From positions 1-5,353 of the forward strand of contig CAJWER010000213.1 in NCBI GenBank assembly GCA_913030785.1: DNA of 5,353 nt, in the 5' to 3' direction. This stretch comes from an uncultured Chloroflexota bacterium. GTDB taxonomy: Bacteria > Chloroflexota > Dehalococcoidia > Lucifugimonadales > CAJWER01. Shown piece after piece: positions 1 to 5,167 of the stretch; within the stretch, counting starts at the first letter, position 1; each line of letters begins with the position of its first letter. The notes beneath the pieces were generated by a model. It saw only the letters and a program-made list of their open reading frames with translations, ran no database searches and was not told where the DNA came from. A program made the position numbers and the translations under genes.

Positions 1-1022
1 CCCAGATGGTAGTTGACCTCCGGCAAAGAAACCAGATCCGCAAAGCCTTGAGAAAGCTCTCTTTAGATGAAATTGTCTCCATGGCAGCCTTTCAGCAAGG
101 CGACATTTTGGCGAGAGAGCATCCACGGCTTCGGAGCTTTCAGGTTGGTATCGAGACTTACGGAGCTGCCGTCGCAAGTGCTAGAACGGAGCTGCTTATC
201 TCAAGAGATTCTCTGTACGCTGTGGAGGTCGCCATTGCCGCAGAGCCGCCCTCAGTTCGGTCCACACGTGCCATTGTTGATACTGAGTTATGGCGGCAAG
301 CGGACGGAAGCAGGCTCTCCGAGTCCAAAGCGAAGATGCTCGACCAACTCAAGATCTATTCAGAAGACGCAAACCCGACGCTCGAAATTCTGCATGAAAT
401 CCGTGCCCGACACCGGATCGCGATTGGGATCGCAGAGAGCCGTCTGAGCCAGGGACTTTCCGCCATAGCGGCGATGAAGGACTCTGTGGCACGCATTCAT
501 CCCAAGATCTCCGGAGCCATTCAGGATCACAAAGAAATGGCGGACCATTTCGAGCAATCTCATGAGGAGTGGAACAATCAATTACTCGTTGTTCAGGGCA
601 CAATCGATGAATTTCGTCGCATTTACGAGAGTGCTAAGCAAGCGATGAGCCGATTGGGCCCCAGTGTCGAGTCTCTAAAAATTGAACTTGTGGACCTTGA
701 GGTCCGCCTTGAGAAATTACGCGTCAGGTCGCTCCAGTTACAACGGTTGCATCTGGAGCGTCAACGTCTCGTGCGAGACCATGAAACCCTGGCAGGCATA
801 TATGACCGGCTGGCCAAGCTGACGGAGGAGGCCAGGATTGCTGCACAGATCGCCTCGGGAAACCTTCGAGTCATCACCCTTGCCAAGACTCCCGTAGGGC
901 AACGTGCAGAGAATAAGCGCAACCCTCTTCTCGCCGGCGCCATCGGCCTGATCCTGTCTGCCTTTGTCGCGTTCTTTTTGGAGTATGTCCGCAAGGCGCG
1001 AGCAATACGTCGAGCTGACTAG
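1..1022 (+). CDS. Wzz/Wzc-like polysaccharide chain-length (co-polymerase) protein, C-terminal part
   Basis: The reading frame is open to the left edge (first codon at 3, first ATG at 6), so the true start probably lies outside the window. Residue numbers count from the ATG at 6. Long charged heptad-like helices fill roughly residues 60-290, including a strongly coiled-coil stretch around 195-280. A short segment with a proline (LAKTPVGQ) then leads into one membrane helix at about 306-328 (NPLLAGAIGLILSAFVAFF) and a short basic cytoplasmic tail. A periplasmic coiled coil, proline-bearing linker, C-terminal membrane helix and basic tail is the arrangement of Wzz/Wzc-type co-polymerases, which set O-antigen or exopolysaccharide chain length at the inner membrane. 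The N-terminal membrane helix of that family is not seen, consistent with a gene cut by the window edge. No Wzc kinase domain follows. The family call rests on architecture and could be wrong; another coiled-coil membrane protein is possible. Confidence 0.7.
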   Translation, partial: QMVVDLRQRNQIRKALRKLSLDEIVSMAAFQQGDILAREHPRLRSFQVGIETYGAAVASARTELLISRDSLYAVEVAIAAEPPSVRSTRAIVDTELWRQADGSRLSESKAKMLDQLKIYSEDANPTLEILHEIRARHRIAIGIAESRLSQGLSAIAAMKDSVARIHPKISGAIQDHKEMADHFEQSHEEWNNQLLVVQGTIDEFRRIYESAKQAMSRLGPSVESLKIELVDLEVRLEKLRVRSLQLQRLHLERQRLVRDHETLAGIYDRLAKLTEEARIAAQIASGNLRVITLAKTPVGQRAENKRNPLLAGAIGLILSAFVAFFLEYVRKARAIRRAD

Positions 1023-1034
1023 GGTTGGCGTTGT

Positions 1035-1697
1035 ATGCACACGCACAAGCTGCTGACCCGCAAAGTCTTGCTCACCCACCGTTCCAAGTGGAGGCAGGAG
1101 GGGAAATCCCTCGTGTTTACCAACGGGTGTTTCGACTTGCTGCACCGTGGCCACGTCGAATACCTGCAACAGGCGCGCGGTCTGGGTGACCTTCTCGTTG
1201 TCGGACTCAACAGCAACGACAGCGTCCGGCGGCTTAAGGGGCGCGATCGCCCTGTCGTTGCCGAAGCGGATCGCGCCGCGGCCCAGTTGGACTTTCCTGC
1301 TGGTGTGTTCGTCGATGCGGCGGGCAATCTCTTCATTGCCGAAGTCAACAATAATCGCATTCGCAAGGTAGCTCCGGCTATCACGGCCGTGGTGGAGGTG
1401 CGCGATGAGTGGCTGCCGCAGTCCTTCACTCTGTCCCAGAACTACCCCAACCCCTTCAACCCCCAAACCACCCTCCGCTTCGACCTGCCCCGGTCTGAGG
1501 AGATCGACCTGGCGGTCTACAACCTCACCGGCCAGAAGGTGGCTACCCTTGCCCACGGGTTACGGGAAGCAGGCGCGTATACCCTCCGGTGGGATGGACG
1601 GGACGACGACGGGAGGGCGCTGGCGTCGGGGGTTTATCTGTACCGCCTGACGGCCGGCGATCGAGCTGCAACGCGGAAGCTTCTGCTACTCCGCTGA
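1035..1697 (+). CDS. Chimeric ORF: truncated RfaE2/HldE nucleotidyltransferase fused to NHL fragment and T9SS-type sorting domain
   Basis: The start ATG lies 12 nt after the upstream stop; AGGG at 1021-1024 is a plausible ribosome binding site, so the pair may be co-transcribed. Residues 1-82 match the start of the D-glycero-beta-D-manno-heptose 1-phosphate adenylyltransferase domain: FTNGCFDLLHRGH with the HxGH nucleotide-binding motif at 37-40, then GDLLVVGLNSNDSVRRLKG and RPV..EADRA. The second half of that fold, including the late catalytic motif, is absent. From about residue 83 the sequence becomes an NHL beta-propeller repeat (FPAGVFVDAAGNLFIAEVNN, then NRIRKV). Residues 128-220 form a C-terminal sorting/FlgD-like Ig domain (QNYPNPFNP at 135-143, VYNLTGQKVATL, WDGRDDDGR, SGVYLYRL, ending RKLLLLR). 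That domain normally directs proteins with a Sec signal peptide to type IX or similar export; there is no signal peptide here. The join is in frame with no stop. It looks like a deletion or assembly join of two unrelated genes, and is unlikely to be an active heptose enzyme. Confidence 0.9.
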   Translation: MHTHKLLTRKVLLTHRSKWRQEGKSLVFTNGCFDLLHRGHVEYLQQARGLGDLLVVGLNSNDSVRRLKGRDRPVVAEADRAAAQLDFPAGVFVDAAGNLFIAEVNNNRIRKVAPAITAVVEVRDEWLPQSFTLSQNYPNPFNPQTTLRFDLPRSEEIDLAVYNLTGQKVATLAHGLREAGAYTLRWDGRDDDGRALASGVYLYRLTAGDRAATRKLLLLR

Positions 1698-1709
1698 ACA
1701 GCCTCAATA

Positions 1710-1732
1710 CGGAACGATTCAGAGCCGTTCCG
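1710..1732. terminator. Hairpin just after the chimeric gene, possible weak terminator
   Basis: CGGAACG at 1710-1716 pairs perfectly with CGTTCCG at 1726-1732 around a 9-nt loop, beginning 13 nt after the stop codon of the preceding gene. The position suits transcription termination. No T-run follows, so it would be a poor intrinsic terminator, and it might only stabilise the mRNA end. Confidence 0.35.
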
Positions 1733-1776
1733 GCATATCTTGAACGCCAAAGTTTCGGCGAGTTGGATCAGTATTT

Positions 1777-1893
1777 CTAATACTCCGCCACGCTGGCATA
1801 CTCCCAGTACACGGCGTTAGCGATACTTTGAATTATCCGGGAGAGGACCAAGCCGAACGGTTTCCGCACCACTACATGTTGGGAGGCGCGCAT
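1777..1893 (-). CDS. Possible 38-codon ORF or gene remnant downstream of the integrase
   Basis: A frame open from 1944 to the TAG at 1777-1779 lies immediately after the integrase stop and in the same phase. It could start at the ATG at 1893-1891 (MRASQHVVVRKPFG..., ending in YWEYASVAEY). The composition, with a hydrophobic LVLSRIIQSIANAVYW stretch and several Trp and Tyr residues, looks more protein-like than random. No convincing ribosome binding site precedes the ATG and I do not recognise a family. It may be a short unknown gene, the tail of a gene broken by rearrangement, or chance. The rest of 1733-1944 shows nothing else I can support. Confidence 0.25.
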   Translation of the reverse strand: MRASQHVVVRKPFGLVLSRIIQSIANAVYWEYASVAEY

Positions 1894-1944
1894 AAACGGT
1901 CTTGCCCAGGCGGGGTACAGTGTCCACCCTGGTAGACCACGGGA

Positions 1945-3111
1945 TCAACCAACTGTTTGTATTTCGTCTCTAGCTCGCTCCAGTGTCTCCGTCGCGATCC
2001 TCTTGCTTTGTCGGCTCGCATGGTAATAGCGTTGGGTCGTCGACAAGTTTCGATGCCCCATTTGTTCCTGTAACACGAAGGCAGGTACGCCGGCGTCGGC
2101 TGACTGAGTGCAAAAGGAATGCCGTAGCATGTGAAGGGTCACGTGCCCGACGCCCGACGCCTGCCCAGCACGAAGCAATCCCTTCCGCACATTGTCGAAC
2201 GGCCTGTTTGAGGCAATAGGACTTGCGAAGACTGGTTGATCTTCGAGGCCAACAGCCAGCAACCGTGTCCTTCCCATAGTTCTCGATTGTTGCCGCTGAA
2301 ACATCTCCTTCAGATGCTCGAACAGGCGATCCGAAAGAGTGATTTCGAGAGCCTTCTTGCTCTTTGATGTGGGAAGCCGGATCAAACGTTCGCCCCAGTC
2401 TACGTGAGACCACTGCAGCTGCTGCAGGCTTCCTCTTCGTAGTCCAGTGTCCGCTGCACACAGGCCCACATCGTAGGCCAACCCTCCCAGTCTCTTGAGA
2501 TAGGCGAGGAAGCACTCAAGCTCGTCTACCGATAGCGATACGGTTGCCTTCCTGCGACCGTCCTGCTCCTCCCTTCCAACGATCTTGACCGACGCGGTGG
2601 GGTTGACTGCGATGCCGAGGGCCTCCCCTGCCCATCGATAGACCGACTTCACGAAGGCGAGTTCTCGGTTCCTGGTGGCCAATGAGATACCGTCGCGATC
2701 TTGTCGTGCGTTCAGCCAGGACTCAATGGCAGATGGTGTGACCGCGCCAACGTAGTCGTAGGCGAACGGGGACTTCGTCATGCGTCGCAGAATGCTGGCA
2801 TACCCGGTGGCGGTGCTCGTGGTGTAGTCGACGCCTCCCGTGCGCTCTGCGGTTCGTGCAACGTGCTCCACAAACTGGCCGGCCACGTCCACAAAGCGCA
2901 GGAGCTTCCGATCCGTTCGTGGGGCCCAGCTGAGGTGCTCGATCGTGTCGGATAGCGCCCGCGCCTTCTGTCGAGCCGATTCCTTCGTCGTCACCTTGAG
3001 GGACTCACGGTGGCGGCGCCCTCCTTCATCGGTCCAGCGGAAGTGCCACCACACACCTCGTTTCTCGATCACTCCACATCCAATTGGTTCCCGTGTAACA
3101 ACTCGTGGCAT
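1945..3111 (-). CDS. int: Tyrosine recombinase / integrase of an integrative element
   Basis: A complete 388-residue site-specific recombinase that would catalyse attP x attB integration, and excision with a directionality factor. Residues 1-60 look like an arm-type DNA-binding N-terminus (GVWWHFRWTDEGGRRHRESL). About 70-170 is a SAM-like core-binding domain (ATRNRELAFVKSVYRWA). About 190-380 is the catalytic domain. The catalytic set is visible: Arg225 in DTGLRRG, a beta-hairpin lysine at 250 or 252 (TSKSKK), His327 and Arg330 in HMLRH, His353 in MGHRNLSTT, and the nucleophile Tyr362 in QRYYH. Length and motif order are normal, so the protein looks intact. The ATG at 3111 is supported by GGAG at 3122-3119, 7 nt upstream on the minus strand. 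The gene reads away from a tRNA-Phe 3' fragment about 240 bp from its start, the usual arrangement for tRNA-targeting islands and prophages. No other element gene is certain on its left side. Confidence 0.97.
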   Translation of the reverse strand: MPRVVTREPIGCGVIEKRGVWWHFRWTDEGGRRHRESLKVTTKESARQKARALSDTIEHLSWAPRTDRKLLRFVDVAGQFVEHVARTAERTGGVDYTTSTATGYASILRRMTKSPFAYDYVGAVTPSAIESWLNARQDRDGISLATRNRELAFVKSVYRWAGEALGIAVNPTASVKIVGREEQDGRRKATVSLSVDELECFLAYLKRLGGLAYDVGLCAADTGLRRGSLQQLQWSHVDWGERLIRLPTSKSKKALEITLSDRLFEHLKEMFQRQQSRTMGRTRLLAVGLEDQPVFASPIASNRPFDNVRKGLLRAGQASGVGHVTLHMLRHSFCTQSADAGVPAFVLQEQMGHRNLSTTQRYYHASRQSKRIATETLERARDEIQTVG

Positions 3112-3154
3112 CGGGCGGCTCCGGTAGTCAGAATTTGATCATGTTCTACCCCAA

Positions 3155-3183
3155 GAAATCCACAATCAAGTGAGCCATGTCAA
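3155..3183 (-). promoter_or_regulatory. Candidate integrase promoter
   Basis: On the minus strand a perfect TTGACA (3183-3178) is followed after 17 nt by GATTTC (3160-3155), a poor -10 match. It lies about 45-70 nt upstream of the integrase start. The -35 box is good and the -10 is weak, so this is tentative. The TTGGACCA repeats at 3194-3212 lie directly upstream and could allow integrase autoregulation. Confidence 0.25.
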
Positions 3184-3193
3184 GCCATTTACA

Positions 3194-3212
3194 TTGGACC
3201 AATTTTGGACCA
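3194..3212. repeat. Two 8-bp direct repeats, candidate integrase arm-binding sites
   Basis: TTGGACCA occurs at 3194-3201 and again at 3205-3212, offset by 11 bp, about one helical turn. A shorter relative, TGGACC, lies at 3275-3280. Short spaced direct repeats between an integrase gene and its core site are typical of arm-type binding sites for the integrase N-terminal domain. That role is inferred from position only. Confidence 0.45.
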
Positions 3213-3230
3213 GAACGACCGTTTCCACCC

Positions 3231-3262
3231 CTTGCCGGGCCTTGCCGCGTGGTGCCGGCAAG
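3231..3262. repeat. GC-rich inverted repeat between integrase and att core
   Basis: CTTGCCGG at 3231-3238 is the exact inverse of CCGGCAAG at 3255-3262, with a 16-nt loop. CTTGCCG is also repeated directly at 3241-3247. It lies in the non-coding att region. It could be a protein-binding site or a transcription barrier protecting the integrase region; no T-run follows on either strand. Confidence 0.35.
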
Positions 3263-3339
3263 TGCCTGCCAAAGTGGACCTAAGTATTTTTGTTTATTGG
3301 AAGTTGGAAGTGCTCAACCAACGGAATAAACTGGGGTTA

Positions 3340-3379
3340 CGCGGACGTGGGTCGAGGACTGAAAATCCCCGTGTCCGCG
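3340..3379. repeat. Imperfect inverted repeat centred on the tRNA anticodon-loop sequence (candidate integrase core site)
   Basis: CGCGGACGTGGG at 3340-3351 can pair with CCCGTGTCCGCG at 3368-3379: ten Watson-Crick pairs plus two G-T wobbles. The 16-nt centre contains the CTGAAAA anticodon loop of the tRNA fragment. The right arm is tRNA sequence while the left arm is not part of any tRNA. Tyrosine recombinases act on a short overlap flanked by inverted core-binding sites, often at anticodon loops, so this is a good candidate for the crossover region. Confidence 0.45.
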
Positions 3380-3403
3380 GTTCAATTCCGCGAGGAGCCA
3401 CCA
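3354..3403 (+). other. tRNA-Phe(GAA) 3' half, displaced attachment-site (att) remnant
   Basis: The segment reads as the 3' part of a bacterial tRNA-Phe. It has a 5-nt anticodon 5' arm with one mismatch (GAGGA), the loop CTGAAAA with anticodon GAA, the 3' arm TCCCC, variable loop GTGTC, T-arm CGCGG-TTCAATT-CCGCG with a perfect 5-bp stem, acceptor strand AGGAGCC, discriminator A and encoded CCA. The matching 5' acceptor strand (GGCTCCT) and a D-arm are absent upstream, so it cannot fold as a tRNA. With the neighbouring integrase, this is best read as the 3' target piece left when an element inserted into trnF. In that geometry the element lies to the left and flanking DNA to the right. The intact copy would lie beyond the left edge or has been lost. 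Confidence 0.85.
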
Positions 3404-3419
3404 TTTTTATCTGTAGCAT

Positions 3420-3457
3420 AAACAGGCACTTGGGCTTATCGTCCTCGGTGCCTGTTT
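3420..3457. terminator. Stem-loop after the tRNA fragment, probable terminator
   Basis: AAACAGGCAC (3420-3429) pairs exactly with GTGCCTGTTT (3448-3457) around an 18-nt loop, 16 nt after the tRNA CCA. It probably was the terminator of the original tRNA gene. It could also end transcripts of the minus-strand HTH genes, whose last stop is at 3487. The U-tract is short on both strands. Confidence 0.55.
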
Positions 3458-3486
3458 CTGTTTGATTTCGGTTCATTAGCCCGCTT

Positions 3487-3741
3487 TTAGCCCGTCTTGG
3501 GTCGGAGGACCTTTCGCGATTGCTTCAGAGCCTCCAGATCCGCCGGATCGAAAAGCGTCCGCGACCCGATCTTGACTACCGCTAATTCACCATTCTCCAT
3601 CAGTCCGCGCAAGGTACGTTCACAGATTCCAAGACTCCAGGTCGCCTCACTGTATGTCATCAGCAGCTTTGGGACGACGCGATCGCATGGACGGATCTCG
3701 TCCGTTGCTTCTGTGGACTGATGATCAGATTCCCTTGTCAT
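3487..3741 (-). CDS. Small excisionase-family (HTH_17/MerR-like) DNA-binding protein
   Basis: With the ATG at 3741 this is an 84-residue protein. Residues 26-76 form a winged helix-turn-helix of the excisionase/HTH_17 type: LMTYSEATWSLGICERTLRG is the HTH, followed by LMENGELAVVKIGSRTLFDP (wing) and ADLEALK. Such proteins act as recombination directionality factors (Xis) or small repressors of mobile elements. The frame is open further upstream to an ATG at 3849, but that would overlap the neighbouring gene by about 98 nt. The ATG at 3741, 10 nt after that gene's stop, fits translational coupling, although its own ribosome binding site is weak. An internal ATG at 3660 would still keep the HTH domain. 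It lies close to the att site, where a directionality factor could be expected, but beyond the att boundary from the integrase, so pairing with this integrase is unproven. Confidence 0.75.
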   Translation of the reverse strand: MTRESDHQSTEATDEIRPCDRVVPKLLMTYSEATWSLGICERTLRGLMENGELAVVKIGSRTLFDPADLEALKQSRKVLRPKTG

Positions 3742-3751
3742 TGTCTTGCCG

Positions 3752-4102
3752 CTACCGCAGTCCCGTCGTGAACGAGTGTCCACAGCGCGGACACCGCACC
3801 AGATGCGACTCTTGGACATCGTCCAAGTCTGTTCCAGATCGCATAGCACTGCTCCGATCCGTCTTACCGAGTTTCCGACTCAGATAGAGACCCAGACCAG
3901 GCGACATGCCGGATAGTTTTCGCATCTGACGTTCATGAATGTCCCCTGCAAGCCGGATGTGATCATCGGCGATGTCGTACCGAAACGCACTGAAGTCCGG
4001 ACCGAGCGGAACGCGCCTTGCAGGCAATAGACCGGACTTAATCCAGCGCCGGACCGTCCTGGCGCTGCGTTGAGTGCGTTCTGCGTACTGATCGATCGTC
4101 AT
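3752..4102 (-). CDS. Helix-turn-helix DNA-binding protein with C-terminal CxxC motif
   Basis: A 116-residue protein. Residues 1-50 resemble a MerR/excisionase-type HTH: MTIDQYAERTQRSARTVRRW, then IKSGLLPARR and a wing-like strand ending FRYDIADD. The middle (about 50-95) is basic and probably helical. The C-terminus carries CPRCGHSF (Cys104, Cys107, His109), half of a zinc-ribbon or a small metal-binding knuckle; a second Cys pair is missing. The start at 4102 is supported by AGGA at 4113-4110, 7 nt upstream. It lies directly upstream of the second HTH gene with a 10-nt gap, so the two are probably an operon, likely regulators or a directionality factor of a mobile element. It might instead be an orphan remnant of a larger module. 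Confidence 0.7.
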   Translation of the reverse strand: MTIDQYAERTQRSARTVRRWIKSGLLPARRVPLGPDFSAFRYDIADDHIRLAGDIHERQMRKLSGMSPGLGLYLSRKLGKTDRSSAMRSGTDLDDVQESHLVRCPRCGHSFTTGLR

Positions 4103-4142
4103 AGTGCGGTCCTATCAGGCTTGTACTTCGTCGTACGGGCTT

Positions 4143-4340
4143 CTACCGGCTCCAGTTTCGCACGAGCTCGTTCTGGTCGTCTTCTGGCGGGAAGCATCTG
4201 TTATAGGGCATTGCTTCGTCAACGCGAGAGCAAGGGCTGCGGGATGCCATAGCCGTTACGTTCAACTGAACGGGCGTTGACGGCCTGCACAATCCGATGT
4301 AGTAAATTTCCTTAGCCCTTTTAGTCCACCAGCGAGCCAT
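4143..4340 (-). CDS. Possible small hypothetical protein upstream of the HTH pair
   Basis: A 65-codon frame starting MARWWTKRAKEIYYIGL and ending DDQNELVRNWSR. AGGA at 4352-4349 is 8 nt before the ATG at 4340, a good ribosome binding site. The stop is 40 nt upstream of the next minus-strand gene, so it could be the first gene of that operon. No family is recognised, and a palindrome lies inside it, so the region could equally be a non-coding intergenic or regulatory stretch shared by two divergent units. Confidence 0.3.
   Translation of the reverse strand: MARWWTKRAKEIYYIGLCRPSTPVQLNVTAMASRSPCSRVDEAMPYNRCFPPEDDQNELVRNWSR
4252..4284. promoter_or_regulatory. Nested palindrome between divergent genes, candidate operator
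   Basis: CGTTCA at 4259-4264 and TGAACG at 4267-4272 form a perfect inverted repeat around AC. GCCGT at 4252-4256 and ACGGC at 4280-4284 add an outer pair. It lies between the minus-strand HTH genes and the plus-strand secreted-protein gene and overlaps the -35 of a candidate promoter at 4277, a suitable place for a dimeric repressor. The role is inferred from position and symmetry. Confidence 0.35.
4277..4305 (+). promoter_or_regulatory. Candidate promoter for the secreted-protein gene
   Basis: TTGACG at 4277-4282 (five of six consensus bases) is followed after 17 nt by TAGTAA at 4300-4305, a weak -10 (three of six). It would give an untranslated leader of about 90 nt before the ATG at 4400. 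Confidence 0.25.
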
Positions 4341-4382
4341 CCCCCAATTCCTGGCTGCAATTAACTCTCATGAACCCTTACA

Positions 4383-4396
4383 CGAGGAGCCACCAT
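4383..4396 (+). repeat. 14-bp copy of the tRNA-Phe 3' terminus, containing a ribosome binding site
   Basis: CGAGGAGCCACCAT is identical to 3391-3404, the last bases of the tRNA fragment plus one. GAGGAG at 4384-4389 sits 10 nt before the ATG at 4400 and serves as its ribosome binding site. The pair of repeats encloses 992 bp with the HTH genes. It may be a second, shortened att copy or a chance match favoured by the Shine-Dalgarno-like GGAG. Confidence 0.45.
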
Positions 4397-4399
4397 ACC

Positions 4400-5167
4400 A
4401 TGAAACTAATCACAGCCATAGCCGCACTCGCGCTCGTCGCTGGGAGCGTGGACGTTGACGCCCAGAAGAGAGGCGATGCCAGCAAGACGCCCGGTGGTGG
4501 AAAGAAGCCGGGGGCGCATCAGAAGGCACCTGAAGGAGCCGAGGAAGGCACGCCGCAAATCGCTCCTGCTGCCCGCCTTGCCATGGGCACCTTTAACCCA
4601 TTGGACACCGAGGAGTGCGGTGACTTGGCCGAGGAAGCCAAGAATGGTGATGAGGTGGCCTTGGAGGCGTTGATTGCCGCTAACGTTGAAGCGTTGGAGG
4701 AGGTTATAGGGGGTTTGCAGGACAAGGAGACCTTGAAGTGGGTTCAGTTTGGGATGGTTTTGGCCACAGGATGGAATCAAATGACTCCAGAGGCCAAGGC
4801 TAAATGGGGAGAGGGCGGCCACCGAGCTTCTTCGGAGCAAACCCCACAACGGGGAATTCGCATGGTATCTGAGGCTCTTCAAGAGCCTCGATTTGAGATG
4901 CGTGACTGGTCGGGCGGAACCGCCAGTGAGGCTGGGGCCAATGCCGCCCAATTTCGCCCTACGGACGCTTGGGCTGGGGTTGTCGATGCCACAGTAGAAC
5001 AGTTGGAAAATCAGCTTGGCTTCTGGAACGATATGCAGCACCTTTTTTCGGACGCCAACCGATTGACAGACGGACACGGGTCCGTTGGTGGCACTTACAA
5101 TATTTCAGGCCTCAGTTTCTGCGGTGATCAAGAGAGTTTTTTGGATCCCTTGGACATCCAGTTTTGA
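4400..5167 (+). CDS. Secreted protein of unknown function
   Basis: A 255-residue protein from the ATG at 4400, chosen over the in-frame ATG at 4370 because GAGGAG lies 10 nt upstream and a Sec signal peptide then begins at once: MKLITAIAALALVAGS, with likely cleavage after VDA at residue 21. A Lys/Gly/Pro-rich linker follows (about 22-55). The rest is an acidic, mostly helical domain (for example EEAKNGDEVALEALIAANVE and VVDATVEQLENQLGFWNDMQ). Only two cysteines are present, at 73 and 241, near the two ends of the folded part, and could form one disulfide. There is no lipobox, membrane helix or sorting domain, so a periplasmic or exported location is likely. No known family is recognised. It is transcribed away from the HTH genes, and the long minus-strand frame opposite it is judged a shadow. 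Confidence 0.8.
   Translation: MKLITAIAALALVAGSVDVDAQKRGDASKTPGGGKKPGAHQKAPEGAEEGTPQIAPAARLAMGTFNPLDTEECGDLAEEAKNGDEVALEALIAANVEALEEVIGGLQDKETLKWVQFGMVLATGWNQMTPEAKAKWGEGGHRASSEQTPQRGIRMVSEALQEPRFEMRDWSGGTASEAGANAAQFRPTDAWAGVVDATVEQLENQLGFWNDMQHLFSDANRLTDGHGSVGGTYNISGLSFCGDQESFLDPLDIQF
4871..4889. repeat. Perfect 19-bp palindrome inside the secreted-protein gene
   Basis: GAGGCTCTT at 4871-4879 and AAGAGCCTC at 4881-4889 are exact inverse copies around a single C. It lies within coding sequence (encoding EALQEPR). It could form a tight mRNA hairpin, but may be chance. Confidence 0.4.

Noticed and set aside
738..1556. 272-codon minus-strand open frame
   Set aside because: It lies opposite recognisable coding sequence of the Wzz-like and RfaE/sorting-domain genes, and its translation is low-complexity with no family features; a shadow.
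1970..2515. 181-codon minus-strand ORF overlapping the integrase
   Set aside because: Out-of-frame shadow of the integrase, whose own frame contains all catalytic residues.
3330..3403. Intact tRNA gene
   Set aside because: No 5' acceptor strand complementary to AGGAGCC and no D-arm upstream; only the 3' half is present.
3294..3476. Short minus-strand ORF across the tRNA fragment
   Set aside because: It reads through tRNA structural sequence and the terminator stem; this kind of spurious ORF is common over tRNA ends.
4406..5077. 223-codon minus-strand open frame
   Set aside because: Antisense to the secreted-protein gene, which has a signal peptide and a good ribosome binding site; the minus frame has neither.
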